NCBI GenBank assembly: GCA_946480815.1
Contig: CAMLLB010000006.1
Location: 1-64,000, forward strand
DNA: 64,000 nucleotides
Origin: an uncultured Flavobacteriales bacterium
GTDB taxonomy: Bacteria; Bacteroidota; Bacteroidia; Flavobacteriales; Crocinitomicaceae
Direction: 5' to 3'
The first letter of the stretch is position 1; each line of letters starts with the position of its first letter. The notes under the pieces are model-generated. The model was not told where the DNA came from and did no database searches. It saw only the letters and a list, made by a program, of their open reading frames with translations. Both the position numbers and the translations under genes were made by a program. Below, one piece after another: positions 16,775 through 24,818 of this stretch.

Positions 16775-17045
16775 ACCCATTTGACTGGCGTTTCGCTCGT
16801 TTTTGACGTTTGGCATTTCGTTTGACGCTTTTCTTAGCTTCTTTGGATTGTTTTGCCCAGAATGCTTTCTTGGATTTTTTTGCTTCTTTCTTAGCGGCTT
16901 TTGCTTCTTTCTTTCTGCGTTTTGCAATCGTTTTCTCAGCTTTGGCTACAGATCCGTCCTGACCATAGGATGAAGCTACAGATCCGGCACCAAAAATAAA
17001 CAGTCCACACAATACAAAGAGTTGTAAAAACGTTCTTAACTTCAT
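16770..17045 (-). CDS. Small secreted lysine-rich protein
   Basis: 91 residues; no family recognised. A clear signal peptide (MKLRTFLQLFVLCGLFIFG, then VASSYGQ) is followed by a mature part of about 62 residues in which 26 are Lys or Arg, only five are acidic, and the pattern is KEAKKSKK-like alanine/lysine helix repeats. Such a polycation would bind nucleic acid, phosphate-rich lipid or anionic polysaccharide in the periplasm or outside. Low-complexity proteins can be over-called, but the intact signal peptide and start and stop support a real gene. It is divergent from the Rieske-like lipoprotein gene, whose promoter overlaps its first codons. Confidence 0.65.
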   Translation of the reverse strand: MKLRTFLQLFVLCGLFIFGAGSVASSYGQDGSVAKAEKTIAKRRKKEAKAAKKEAKKSKKAFWAKQSKEAKKSVKRNAKRQKRAKRQSNGW

Positions 17046-17052
17046 AATTTTG
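17022..17052 (+). promoter_or_regulatory. Promoter of the Rieske-like lipoprotein gene
   Basis: TTG at 17022-17024, 20-nt spacer, TAATTTTG at 17045-17052: a full match to the Bacteroidota housekeeping promoter. Transcription would start about 12 nt before the GTG start codon. The -33 half lies inside the first codons of the divergent lysine-rich gene. Confidence 0.75.
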
Positions 17053-17070
17053 TCATTCCAATAAGGTAAA

Positions 17071-17493
17071 GTGAAAATACGAATCTTTTTATTGATTTTG
17101 ATCTTGGCCGGTGTTTCTTGTAAAAAAAACAGGACACATCCTGTGCCAAGTATTGCATTTGATTTTCAAATTGATCTTACTTTGCCATCTTACCAGGAAT
17201 TGAACAGTGTTGGAGGTTGGGCTTATGTTTCCGGAGGAATCAAAGGAATTGTGGTCTACAGACAATCTTTGGATGTTTTTGTAGCATGGGAACGCATGTC
17301 ACCGGAAGATCCGGATAATGTATGTGCTACCGGACTGACAGCAGATTCAACTAACTTTTTGCAATTGCGGGATGCATGTTCAGGCGCCGTGTTTTCCATG
17401 TATGACGGGTCACCTATTTCCGGTTCGGAGTGGGGGTTACGCAAATACCAAGCGATTTGGAATGGCAGTAATCTGTTGAGGATTTATAACTAA
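17071..17493 (+). CDS. Rieske-like lipoprotein lacking the iron-sulfur ligands
   Basis: 140 residues starting at GTG. The N-terminus is a lipoprotein signal ending GVSC (Cys17) with KK at +2, +3. The remainder follows the Bacteroidota family of small Rieske-fold lipoproteins (NSVGGWAYVSGGIKGIVVYRQ, FVAWERMSPEDPDN, DGSPISG, LRKYQAIWNGSNLLRIYN). Where the fold needs two Cys-x-His/Cys-x-x-His pairs, this copy has ERMSPEDP and RDACSGAVF, so only isolated cysteines remain and a [2Fe-2S] cluster is unlikely. Some relatives have a CPxCGSxF loop here. Role unknown; probably an inner-leaflet outer-membrane lipoprotein. Confidence 0.65.
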   Translation: MKIRIFLLILILAGVSCKKNRTHPVPSIAFDFQIDLTLPSYQELNSVGGWAYVSGGIKGIVVYRQSLDVFVAWERMSPEDPDNVCATGLTADSTNFLQLRDACSGAVFSMYDGSPISGSEWGLRKYQAIWNGSNLLRIYN

Positions 17494-17503
17494 GAACCCG
17501 TTC

Positions 17504-18418
17504 CTATTTTCCCATTCGTGCAGATAACTCCTTCATGTCTTTCGCACTGAAGTTGTATCTTCCTTTCTCCTGTTTGATATAAACTATTTGATTTTCTTTC
17601 ACATTGATGACAATCAGGTACTTTCCTTTACCAAATTTCTGGCTCATAAACAGATATTCCAACTCACCGTTCAGGTATTTTGAATTAATAGTCTCATTGG
17701 AAACAATCTCAAATTTGTGTGGATATGCTTTCGCAATAGGTTCCGTTTGATCGGATTGAGAATCTTTTCCGTTAAATCTGTTTTGTTCAACATTTACAGC
17801 ATCACTAACACATAAAACCGTATTCTTTATATTGGGTAAATCCGGGTTTTTTATATCTTCCTTGATTGTCATGAGCTCTTCATTTGACAACGCTTTCACA
17901 ACTGTTGTCAAACCTGCAGCTAAATAGGGGAAGTTCCATGAAAAATTAGCATCTGTTTTATACTGATTGTAAATAACCTGTTCCAAACTCTCAGGACCTC
18001 TGCAAACATCGAATATAGTTTGACCATTCGGCGAAAGTGTAATCCGACCCAGAACTTCCTGACGAACCTCACTTTGAACGCGAACATCCAGATACAAATC
18101 CACAAAGTTCGATGCTACTCCATTTTCAGAGTAAGATGTTGTATGGGAAATACCCATCAACATCGTGAAATCTCCGTTCTTTGTTTCCAATGATAAATAA
18201 TCGTCGATGGATACCATGGTTACCTTGGAAAGTGTCCACGCATTTTGGATCACTTTCTCCATTTCGGTAAGATGTGCTTCATCCGAATCCCTGTAAACAA
18301 AATACGCTTGGTGTTCTCCACCCTCGTCCACCCATTTCTTCAGAATTTCGACCTGAGAAAATGCAGTTTCTGACAAGAATGGCAGCATTATAAACAGGAT
18401 TAGTCTCTTTAATTTCAT
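17504..18418 (-). CDS. Secreted protein of unknown function
   Basis: 304 residues; family not recognised. It has a signal peptide (MKLKRLILFIMLPFLSETAFS, cleavage before QVEI). The mature part is mixed alpha/beta with no transmembrane segment and no obvious catalytic motif; it contains one Cys in DVCRGPE and another in VLCVSD. The C-terminus repeats short beta-prone strands (LEYLFMSQKFGKGKYLIVINV, GRYNFSAKDMKEL). It is the last gene of a minus-strand group with the two genes at 18.4 and 19.5 kb, separated by short gaps, all exported proteins. Confidence 0.6.
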   Translation of the reverse strand: MKLKRLILFIMLPFLSETAFSQVEILKKWVDEGGEHQAYFVYRDSDEAHLTEMEKVIQNAWTLSKVTMVSIDDYLSLETKNGDFTMLMGISHTTSYSENGVASNFVDLYLDVRVQSEVRQEVLGRITLSPNGQTIFDVCRGPESLEQVIYNQYKTDANFSWNFPYLAAGLTTVVKALSNEELMTIKEDIKNPDLPNIKNTVLCVSDAVNVEQNRFNGKDSQSDQTEPIAKAYPHKFEIVSNETINSKYLNGELEYLFMSQKFGKGKYLIVINVKENQIVYIKQEKGRYNFSAKDMKELSARMGK

Positions 18419-18441
18419 GATCCAGTATTTGTTAAGTGCTT

Positions 18442-19470
18442 TTACTTGTTCTTAATAAACCCAATGTTATATTGCACCCCAACTTCCAACATTATGTTGA
18501 TACTCTTCATCAAACCGGGAAGATATCGTAGGTTATAATCAAATCCAATCCCCGATTTAAACATCGAATAACGTTGTCCAAACTCAATTCCAACCGGAAG
18601 TTTTTGATTGAGTCCGTTCATTGTAGCAGGAGCTAAACGAATTGCCTGTGTTTCGGTGTAATAAACATTTTCAGGAGCAGGTACGGGCACATAAACGTCA
18701 TCGAACTTGTTTTGTGCTGCGATCAATACATTGAACCAGGTTGTTTTAATTCCTGAATCGGAACGCTCACCATATTCTTCAAATTTTCCTTTGAAGTAAT
18801 GAGTTTTAGTCCAGTTAATTCCCAGTTTCACGTACTTAAAGGTTTGAACAGTTGATTGAGAAGCTAAACTAAACGTTTTTTCAACTCCGGGTTCATCTCT
18901 CAATTCCACGGAAATGGATTTATTATTCATATTATACCATGTAAATCCTTGTTCATATCCCAGGGTAATTCCCATTTTCTTAATAACAGTCGTAGGAACA
19001 TTTGTCACCGTACTTACCTTACCTGAAGTTTTCAAATGAACCGTAACCATCTCAGTTGATTCTTTACCTGTCACGAAATAAGATCCGCCTATTGCCAAAT
19101 ATTGGTTTTTTCCCGCCTTATACTGGGACATAATGTAATCATGATTCGGATAATCCATAAACTCATACGTATCCGGGGCAAGTTTATCCAATAAACCGAT
19201 CTTATATTTGATAGAAGCCTGGAATTTATCATTCAGGAAAATTCCCGTAGATGTAAAATCATATAAAGAATTATTCAGGAATGAACCTGTCAAATTCCAG
19301 ATCGGAATTGAAATTCCGGCATACTTCATTCCCTTTGGACTATCTTTAATTACGGAGTAATAAACTGTGTTTCCGGCCTTGGACTCAGCCGATAATTTAC
19401 TTAAATCAGGTTGAGCAAAAGCAGCATTTCCTGACAAAAGGAAAAGCAGCATCCATTTCATTTTTTTCAT
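18442..19470 (-). CDS. Predicted outer-membrane beta-barrel protein
   Basis: 342 residues; family not recognised. A signal peptide (MKKMKWMLLFLLSGNAAFA, cleavage before QPDL) precedes a sequence of alternating polar and hydrophobic residues rich in Gly, Tyr, Asn and Lys, with strands such as YSVIKDSPKGMKYAGISIP, LKTSGKVSTVTNVP, FKYVKLGINWTKTHYFKG and the final IMLEVGVQYNIGFIKNK. This looks like an outer-membrane barrel closing near the C-terminus, though no barrel signature motif is definite. It lies 23 nt upstream of the 304-residue secreted protein gene and 20 nt downstream of a lipoprotein gene, so the three are probably cotranscribed. Confidence 0.6.
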   Translation of the reverse strand: MKKMKWMLLFLLSGNAAFAQPDLSKLSAESKAGNTVYYSVIKDSPKGMKYAGISIPIWNLTGSFLNNSLYDFTSTGIFLNDKFQASIKYKIGLLDKLAPDTYEFMDYPNHDYIMSQYKAGKNQYLAIGGSYFVTGKESTEMVTVHLKTSGKVSTVTNVPTTVIKKMGITLGYEQGFTWYNMNNKSISVELRDEPGVEKTFSLASQSTVQTFKYVKLGINWTKTHYFKGKFEEYGERSDSGIKTTWFNVLIAAQNKFDDVYVPVPAPENVYYTETQAIRLAPATMNGLNQKLPVGIEFGQRYSMFKSGIGFDYNLRYLPGLMKSINIMLEVGVQYNIGFIKNK

Positions 19471-19490
19471 TTTAATTTTTAGGTTTTGGC

Positions 19491-20078
19491 TTAGTTAGAA
19501 CAGATCAATCTTCCATTGGAAACAATGTAACCTCCCGCATTGGAAATATCCATATAAACATCCGTGAATTCCACAGAATAATGGCCGTCTTCAAAGTTCA
19601 AATGGACTTCACCGTTATAAGAAGTATAGACAGTTGATCCATACTCGATCTGAATACATGCATTCCCATTAGTCGGTGCAGTATAATCCACCAACGGATA
19701 CGCTTGAAAATAAGCTGGGTTCTCATCTGAGAATATCGCTTTAAACGATACGAGTCCGTAGCTTGCTGTAATTACGCGTCTTCCGTTAACAACAGAGGTC
19801 ACTACATTCGCATCCGGGAACGTTTCATCACCCCAGAAAGCACTCGTTTGAAGTTTGTTGGTAATCAGACTTTCATATCCGTCAGGATGGCTCAATGCGC
19901 ATGGAGTACATTCCGGACCACAATCAACACCATATTCGTTGGCGTCTTTTACGCCATTTGAACACGTTGCAGAGACGATTTCTACTCCTTCCTGAATTTT
20001 TACGGGTTTTTCTTTTCTGCATGAAAGCAGTAAAACGAAAGCTATTCCGATAGCTAAAAAGCCGGTGGTTTTTATCAT
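19491..20078 (-). CDS. Lipoprotein with a cysteine-rich CxNGVKD module
   Basis: 195 residues. Signal and lipobox end in LLLSC (Cys20) followed by RKEK. Residues about 39-62 hold the Cys-rich motif CSNGVKDANEYGVDCGP plus ECTPC, a short calcium-binding-looking module seen in many Bacteroidota surface proteins, with four cysteines close together. The rest (about 70-195) is beta-rich with no recognised domain. The first gene of the three-gene exported group 17.5-20.1 kb. Function unknown. A role in adhesion or environmental interaction is a guess from the module. Confidence 0.65.
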   Translation of the reverse strand: MIKTTGFLAIGIAFVLLLSCRKEKPVKIQEGVEIVSATCSNGVKDANEYGVDCGPECTPCALSHPDGYESLITNKLQTSAFWGDETFPDANVVTSVVNGRRVITASYGLVSFKAIFSDENPAYFQAYPLVDYTAPTNGNACIQIEYGSTVYTSYNGEVHLNFEDGHYSVEFTDVYMDISNAGGYIVSNGRLICSN

Positions 20079-20202
20079 AACAATTTGATTAATTATAGGT
20101 TCATCGGGGGCAAATATAGCCTATAATATTTATTCCAGCAAAACTCAGAGAGCTCTCTCTTAACCCGATTCAAATAACTACCTGATAAACAATTGGAAAT
20201 GG

Positions 20203-21705
20203 TCAGTTTTTTTCAGCTTCCGTCTTCCAGATTTCTACATACGAATTGGAATTTCGTGGATTAATTCCATGTAAAAACTTGTCTACAAACCCGGGTTCGA
20301 TCTGGGATTCCAAATGCATTTTGGGGTAAATAACTTTAAACGTATCGATCCGCTGTTCCAGATTTTTCTGTCCAAAGAAGAAGATATAATCTTGCGGCTC
20401 TACGGTATAAAAACTCGCAGGATTGATTGTATCTGTATTCCAGCGCTCCAAAACCGTGTATTGCCATTTTCCGGAATAGAAATAAGGCATCATTTCCGGA
20501 TTGGTTTCTCCGGTAGCTTCAATCAAAATATGTTCATTTCCGTGCGTCTTTCCGTAAAGTGCGTACATGGTATTCACACGCGATTTTTTGGAAGGCATAA
20601 TCGTTATAATACAGAAGAGCGGAATATTCAAAATCCAAAACGCAACCCAGGAAACTTTCCAGAAGCCATTCCAGAATTTACCTGTTCGAAGTTGCTCGAT
20701 TCCCAGGAAAACCAGGATGACCACCAAGGGAAAAATAGTCAAAATGAAACGCTCCTGCCGGTTAGGAAAAATGGTATGGAACAATAAGAATACAAACGTG
20801 GGGATAAACAGAATCAGGTATTTTCGGGCCGCTTTGAAATAGGCAACTAGAGCCAATATTCCCAAAGGGAAAAGCAGGAATCCGAAAAGCACATAAAAAT
20901 ACATGAAGTAGTTCGCATTTTTCATGTAGCGGGTCCCCTCATTCATGTTGTAAACAACGTAACCTTTAAATTCTGCAAACGGATAACCCCAGATAAAATA
21001 ATCGACTACACCCTGTGTCAGTAAAAACATCACCAGAGAGCCTGCAGTCATCAGAATCAGTTTTCTCCACTCCAATTTAATGAGGTAGTAAATTCCCAAA
21101 CCAACGGCATAGATAGCAATTTGGTAGCGGAAAGAGATTGCAACTCCAATGAGTAAACCAGCATAAAACAACGCCCATTTACGGTTTTCCTGTAAAGTCA
21201 ACCAAACCGCCCACATGAGGAACGGAATACTCACAACCTCTACCAGGTTCCTTACCGATAAGAAAGGCATTGCCCAAAGAAGTGCCAATAACCAACCTAC
21301 ATAAGCCGCTGTTTTTTTATTGGATAGTTTTTCAGTGATCAAATATCCGAATCGGATTACCAGCAATGAAAACAAGGCATGAAGAATCCTGTTGATCAAC
21401 ATAAGTATTTTAGGATCTGCTATGCCAATGGATTTCATGGCAGAAAAGAAAAGGTAGTTCAAACCAACATAGGTAAAACTGTGTCCTTCGGGAGCAGCAC
21501 CGGCAGCTTTATTCCATGGAAGCCAATGGTTGTAATCAAATCCATCTGCCCACGAACCTGCAGCTTCGATCACTAAAAAATGATCATCGTGCATACTGTA
21601 ACCTTCTGAGAAAACTGCAGCGATTAAACGAACGATCAGTCCGACAAATAAGATTGACTTAAGTGAAGACCAGTCTATGGTTTTAATTCTTTCCGAAAGT
21701 TGCAT
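20203..21705 (-). CDS. Membrane glycosyltransferase, GT22/GPI-mannosyltransferase-like
   Basis: 500 residues with about nine to ten membrane segments over residues 15-370 and a soluble C-terminal domain. After the first segment comes EGYSMHDDHFL, in the position of the acidic loop of GT-C enzymes, and later FPNRQERFILTIFPL resembles the HKEERF motif of GT22 proteins, which use polyprenyl- or dolichyl-phosphate sugars. In bacteria such enzymes transfer sugars to lipids or proteins in the periplasm. Donor and acceptor are unknown. The gene has its own unit, with an upstream spacer holding palindromes and the ahcY terminator. Confidence 0.75.
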   Translation of the reverse strand: MQLSERIKTIDWSSLKSILFVGLIVRLIAAVFSEGYSMHDDHFLVIEAAGSWADGFDYNHWLPWNKAAGAAPEGHSFTYVGLNYLFFSAMKSIGIADPKILMLINRILHALFSLLVIRFGYLITEKLSNKKTAAYVGWLLALLWAMPFLSVRNLVEVVSIPFLMWAVWLTLQENRKWALFYAGLLIGVAISFRYQIAIYAVGLGIYYLIKLEWRKLILMTAGSLVMFLLTQGVVDYFIWGYPFAEFKGYVVYNMNEGTRYMKNANYFMYFYVLFGFLLFPLGILALVAYFKAARKYLILFIPTFVFLLFHTIFPNRQERFILTIFPLVVILVFLGIEQLRTGKFWNGFWKVSWVAFWILNIPLFCIITIMPSKKSRVNTMYALYGKTHGNEHILIEATGETNPEMMPYFYSGKWQYTVLERWNTDTINPASFYTVEPQDYIFFFGQKNLEQRIDTFKVIYPKMHLESQIEPGFVDKFLHGINPRNSNSYVEIWKTEAEKN

Positions 21706-21765
21706 GAAGCAAAATTAGTGATTAAACTAAATTATGCAATTAAGTTATGATTACTTCTTCGTGTT

Positions 21766-21810
21766 GCGTGTGCGCGTATACGCACACGTTCAAGGGGATT
21801 AATCCCCTTG
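21766..21810. repeat. Two adjacent perfect palindromes
   Basis: CGTGTGCG-CGTATA-CGCACACG at about 21766-21787, then CAAGGGGATTAATCCCCTTG at 21791-21810 (20 bp, perfect). They sit in the 196-nt gap between ahcY and the glycosyltransferase gene, upstream of the latter's start. No known regulator motif recognised. Confidence 0.7.
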
Positions 21811-21829
21811 ACCACAAGCGCGAGAATAA

Positions 21830-21857
21830 AAAAGGAACCTCTTTCGAGGTTCCTTTT
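21830..21857 (-). terminator. Intrinsic terminator of ahcY
   Basis: Stem AAAAGGAACCTC / GAGGTTCCTTTT with loop TTTC, followed on the minus strand by a T-run; 45 nt downstream of the ahcY stop. Confidence 0.9.
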
Positions 21858-21901
21858 CCAATATATTTTGTCATTTCGACTATGCTCAATGCAAGTATTT
21901 C

Positions 21902-23215
21902 TTAGTATCTGTAAGCATCCGACTTAAACGGACCTTCAACTGTTACTCCGATATAATCTGCCTGATCTTGTGTCAACGTTTCCAATTCAACACCAATTTT
22001 AGCCAAATGCAAACGAGCTACTTTCTCATCCAAGTGTTTTGGTAATACGTATACATCGTTTTCATAGTTTTTAGAGTTTTCCCACAACTCCAATTGAGCC
22101 AATGTTTGGTTTGTAAATGAGTTAGACATTACAAATGAAGGGTGACCAGTTGCACAACCTAGGTTTACCAAACGTCCTTCAGCCAAAATGATCACATCGT
22201 TTCCTTTTACATTGTAAATATCCACTTGTGGCTTCACTGTAGATTTTGTAGAACCGTAATTTGTGTTCAACCATGCCATATCGATTTCGTTATCGAAGTG
22301 ACCGATGTTACATACGATCGTTTTATCTTTCATTTTCTCGAAATGACGTCCCATAACGATGTCTTTGTTTCCTGTAGTTGTTACAACGATGTCTACATTG
22401 TGAACCACATTATCCAATTTTTTCACTTCAAATCCGTCCATTGCAGCCTGCAAAGCACAAATCGGGTCGATTTCTGTAACGATTACACGAGCTCCGGCAC
22501 CACGCAACGAAGCAGCAGAACCTTTACCAACATCACCGTAACCACAAACAACAGCTACTTTACCAGCCATCATCACGTCTGTTGCACGACGAATAGAATC
22601 CACCAAAGACTCTTTACATCCGTACTTGTTATCGAATTTTGATTTTGTAACTGAATCGTTTACGTTAATTGCAGGCATAACCAAAGTTCCGTTTTTCTTA
22701 CGTTCGTACAAACGGTGAACACCTGTTGTTGTCTCTTCAGACAATCCGCGAATATCTGCAGTCAATTCAGGGAAACGATCGAAAACCATATTTGTCAAAT
22801 CACCTCCGTCATCCAAAATCATGTTCAATGGTTTTCCACCTTCGAAAGCGAATAACGTTTGCTCAATACACCAGTCAAACTCCTCTTCATTCATACCTTT
22901 CCATGCATAAACAGGAATTCCTGCAGCAGCAATTGCAGCAGCAGCATGATCTTGTGTTGAGAAAATATTACAAGAAGACCAGGTAACTTCCGCTCCTAAT
23001 TCAACCAATGTTTCGATCAAAACAGCAGTTTGAATTGTCATGTGTAAACATCCTGCGATACGTGCTCCCTTCAAAGGTTTTTTTGCACCGTATTCAGCAC
23101 GCAAAGACATTAATCCAGGCATCTCAGCTTCTGCTAAAACGATCTCTTTACGACCCCACTCAGCAAGTGAAATGTCTTTTACTTTGTAAGCTAATTTTTC
23201 AGTTGTATTGCTCAT
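21902..23215 (-). CDS. ahcY: Adenosylhomocysteinase
   Basis: 437 residues. Reversibly splits S-adenosylhomocysteine to adenosine and homocysteine, relieving product inhibition of methyltransferases; NAD-dependent cytoplasmic tetramer. Diagnostic sequences are [17 protein letters not shown] with the catalytic Lys and Asp, the NAD-binding [17 protein letters not shown], and the C-terminus KSDAYRY that reaches into the neighbouring subunit. Length and order match the family. A TATCTTTG -7 box lies about 30 nt upstream of ATG. Downstream is a strong terminator, so it is a single-gene unit. Confidence 0.97.
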   Translation of the reverse strand: MSNTTEKLAYKVKDISLAEWGRKEIVLAEAEMPGLMSLRAEYGAKKPLKGARIAGCLHMTIQTAVLIETLVELGAEVTWSSCNIFSTQDHAAAAIAAAGIPVYAWKGMNEEEFDWCIEQTLFAFEGGKPLNMILDDGGDLTNMVFDRFPELTADIRGLSEETTTGVHRLYERKKNGTLVMPAINVNDSVTKSKFDNKYGCKESLVDSIRRATDVMMAGKVAVVCGYGDVGKGSAASLRGAGARVIVTEIDPICALQAAMDGFEVKKLDNVVHNVDIVVTTTGNKDIVMGRHFEKMKDKTIVCNIGHFDNEIDMAWLNTNYGSTKSTVKPQVDIYNVKGNDVIILAEGRLVNLGCATGHPSFVMSNSFTNQTLAQLELWENSKNYENDVYVLPKHLDEKVARLHLAKIGVELETLTQDQADYIGVTVEGPFKSDAYRY

Positions 23216-23245
23216 AAATGATTGTTTGCTCTTATTTTAAGATTG

Positions 23246-23253
23246 CAAAGATA
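23246..23253 (-). promoter_or_regulatory. -7 box of ahcY
   Basis: Minus-strand TATCTTTG, an exact TAnnTTTG match 30 nt upstream of the ahcY start. The -33 TTG is not evident at standard spacing. Confidence 0.5.
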
Positions 23254-23280
23254 CGGTATAGGTTTGTGAATTGAAAATTT

Positions 23281-23346
23281 AAAATGGAGAATTGAAAAGG
23301 AAGGATTTCAGTTTCAATTCTTTTTACATTTTACATTCTCCATTTT
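23281..23346. repeat. Inverted repeat AAAATGGAGAAT/ATTCTCCATTTT
   Basis: Perfect 12-bp arms at 23281-23292 and 23335-23346 enclosing a loop that holds a further AATTG/CAATT pairing. It lies between ahcY and the methyltransferase gene and touches the methyltransferase stop codon. Same family as the arms near 49.78 and 51.65 kb. Confidence 0.75.
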
Positions 23347-24122
23347 CAATTATTCTTTGGGCTTCCAATCAGATACAAAATCCCCGCCGGACCGGATTTT
23401 TGTCTTCCTACTTTCCATTCATAATTTTCATGCCCGTTCACGCGGGAAATCAATTCATTCATTTCCGGAATGGTATAAGTTCTTAAAGCGGATAAAATTC
23501 CATCGAGCATAACGAAGAGCGGAACCAGCGGGATCAAGTAGGTGAAAACCAATCTTCCGAATGAAAAAGGACGGATAAATGGCGTCATCAATAACACATT
23601 GACAGGAGAAAGGATCATCGCCAATACACTTTTGATATTCCGCTCCTGGGATTCGAACAAAGCAATCGGGCTTTGACTGTCAACTGCGTTTTGAAGAATT
23701 TGGACCGCATCTTCTTCTCTGAAATGGTGCAGGGACAGAAACTGCGTACGCACTCCTTTCAAATGTGAAGGAACTTTACGTGTATCTACCAGCTGACTTT
23801 CAAAAGTGAACATATTGGATTGTCTGTAAACATATTCGAAGGCCTTCAGATTGGGATAGTAATCTGTAAGGATAATCTTCAGGTCCGGGTATTCTTGCTG
23901 CAAACGATTCGACAAACGGTACAAACCGCCTCCACCACCTGAAGCCAAATCAATAATGGTACTGTTCCCATCTTTTTTTATTAGTTCGGATAAAAGTGGT
24001 GTGATATTTTTGTAAATATCAAATTGATTAGAGATAAATTGCAGAAAATCGGTTAAATAATTTCTTAGAAAGGAAGGAAACCAGGATTGATCTTCAAATT
24101 CGAATAGTTGTTTACGTTTCAT
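23346..24122 (-). CDS. Class I SAM-dependent methyltransferase-like protein
   Basis: 258 residues. Motif I of the Rossmann methyltransferase fold appears as IIDLASGGGGGLYRL (about 57-71), followed by LKIILTDYYPN at the end of strand 2 and FLSLHHF around 130. The C-terminal half has two hydrophobic stretches (about 165-190 and 195-220), suggesting membrane contact. It is transcribed divergently from a TetR regulator with a promoter overlapped by two operator-like repeats, so it is the likely repressed target. Substrate unknown; a small lipophilic metabolite would fit the hydrophobic segments and TetR control, as inference. Confidence 0.75.
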   Translation of the reverse strand: MKRKQLFEFEDQSWFPSFLRNYLTDFLQFISNQFDIYKNITPLLSELIKKDGNSTIIDLASGGGGGLYRLSNRLQQEYPDLKIILTDYYPNLKAFEYVYRQSNMFTFESQLVDTRKVPSHLKGVRTQFLSLHHFREEDAVQILQNAVDSQSPIALFESQERNIKSVLAMILSPVNVLLMTPFIRPFSFGRLVFTYLIPLVPLFVMLDGILSALRTYTIPEMNELISRVNGHENYEWKVGRQKSGPAGILYLIGSPKNN

Positions 24123-24140
24123 ACTAGATTTTTTATATCT

Positions 24141-24188
24141 TTAGGTCAAAGGTACTAAAATTATTTGAATTAGGTCAAGTTTACTAAA
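24141..24188. promoter_or_regulatory. TetR operator candidate over the methyltransferase promoter
   Basis: Two 19-bp direct repeats, TTAGGTCAAAGGTACTAAA (24141-24159) and TTAGGTCAAGTTTACTAAA (24170-24188), 29 bp apart, differing at three positions. Each has TTAG...CTAAA ends of partial dyad symmetry. On the minus strand the first holds the -7 box TACCTTTG (24147-24154) and the second the -33 TTG (24176-24178), with 21-nt spacing, so a bound repressor would cover both promoter elements of the methyltransferase gene. The second repeat also ends 5 nt before the TetR start, so autoregulation is likely. Confidence 0.75.
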
Positions 24189-24193
24189 TTAAA

Positions 24194-24805
24194 ATGAAAA
24201 CACGGGATAAAATATTACAAACGGCCTTGAACTTATTCAATAAGTATGGAGTTCCAAACGTGACTTTGCGGAAAATTGCGGCAGAAATGTTTATCAGTCA
24301 GGGAAACCTGAATTACCACTTTAAGCACCGGGAAGACATCATTGAAGCACTTTATTTTCAGCTATTGGAAGTATTCAACGAGGAAAAAGGAAAGCTCGAT
24401 ACGGAAGAGATCAACTTTCAATTCGTTATTGATTCTACACGAGCCGGAATGGAAGCACTGTTCCGTTACCGTTTTTTGATGATTGATTTCAATCAAAATA
24501 TGCGGGAAAATCCGAAACTTCATGCGCATTTTATTCAGTTGGAAGAAATACGGAAACAAACTTATTTACATTCCTTCAATCTGGCAATTGATGCCGGAGT
24601 TATGCGCGCACCTGCATTTAAAGGGGAATACGAAGGATTAAACGAGCGGATTCGCGTTTACAGCGATTACTGGATCGCTTCTGCTGCTGTTTATAATGAA
24701 CCGGAAGAAACGACTGTGGACAAATACCACAACCTATTGGTGGAAATGTTTTTTCCGTACTTCACAAAAGAGGCGCAACGGGAATTTTTGTTGAAACGCT
24801 TATAA
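24194..24805 (+). CDS. TetR/AcrR-family transcriptional regulator
   Basis: 203 residues. The N-terminal helix-turn-helix has the family pattern: TRDKILQTALNLFNKYG, then VTLRKIAAEMFISQGNLNYHFKHREDIIEALY (about 24-55). The remaining helices form the ligand/dimer domain, which is too variable to predict a ligand. It is divergent from a methyltransferase-like gene; the 71-nt gap has two operator-like repeats. Together these suggest a local switch: ligand binding releases repression of the methyltransferase and of itself. The gene ends 13 nt from the convergent phosphodiesterase-like gene. Confidence 0.9.
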   Translation: MKTRDKILQTALNLFNKYGVPNVTLRKIAAEMFISQGNLNYHFKHREDIIEALYFQLLEVFNEEKGKLDTEEINFQFVIDSTRAGMEALFRYRFLMIDFNQNMRENPKLHAHFIQLEEIRKQTYLHSFNLAIDAGVMRAPAFKGEYEGLNERIRVYSDYWIASAAVYNEPEETTVDKYHNLLVEMFFPYFTKEAQREFLLKRL

Positions 24806-24818
24806 ATAATAGGGAGAA

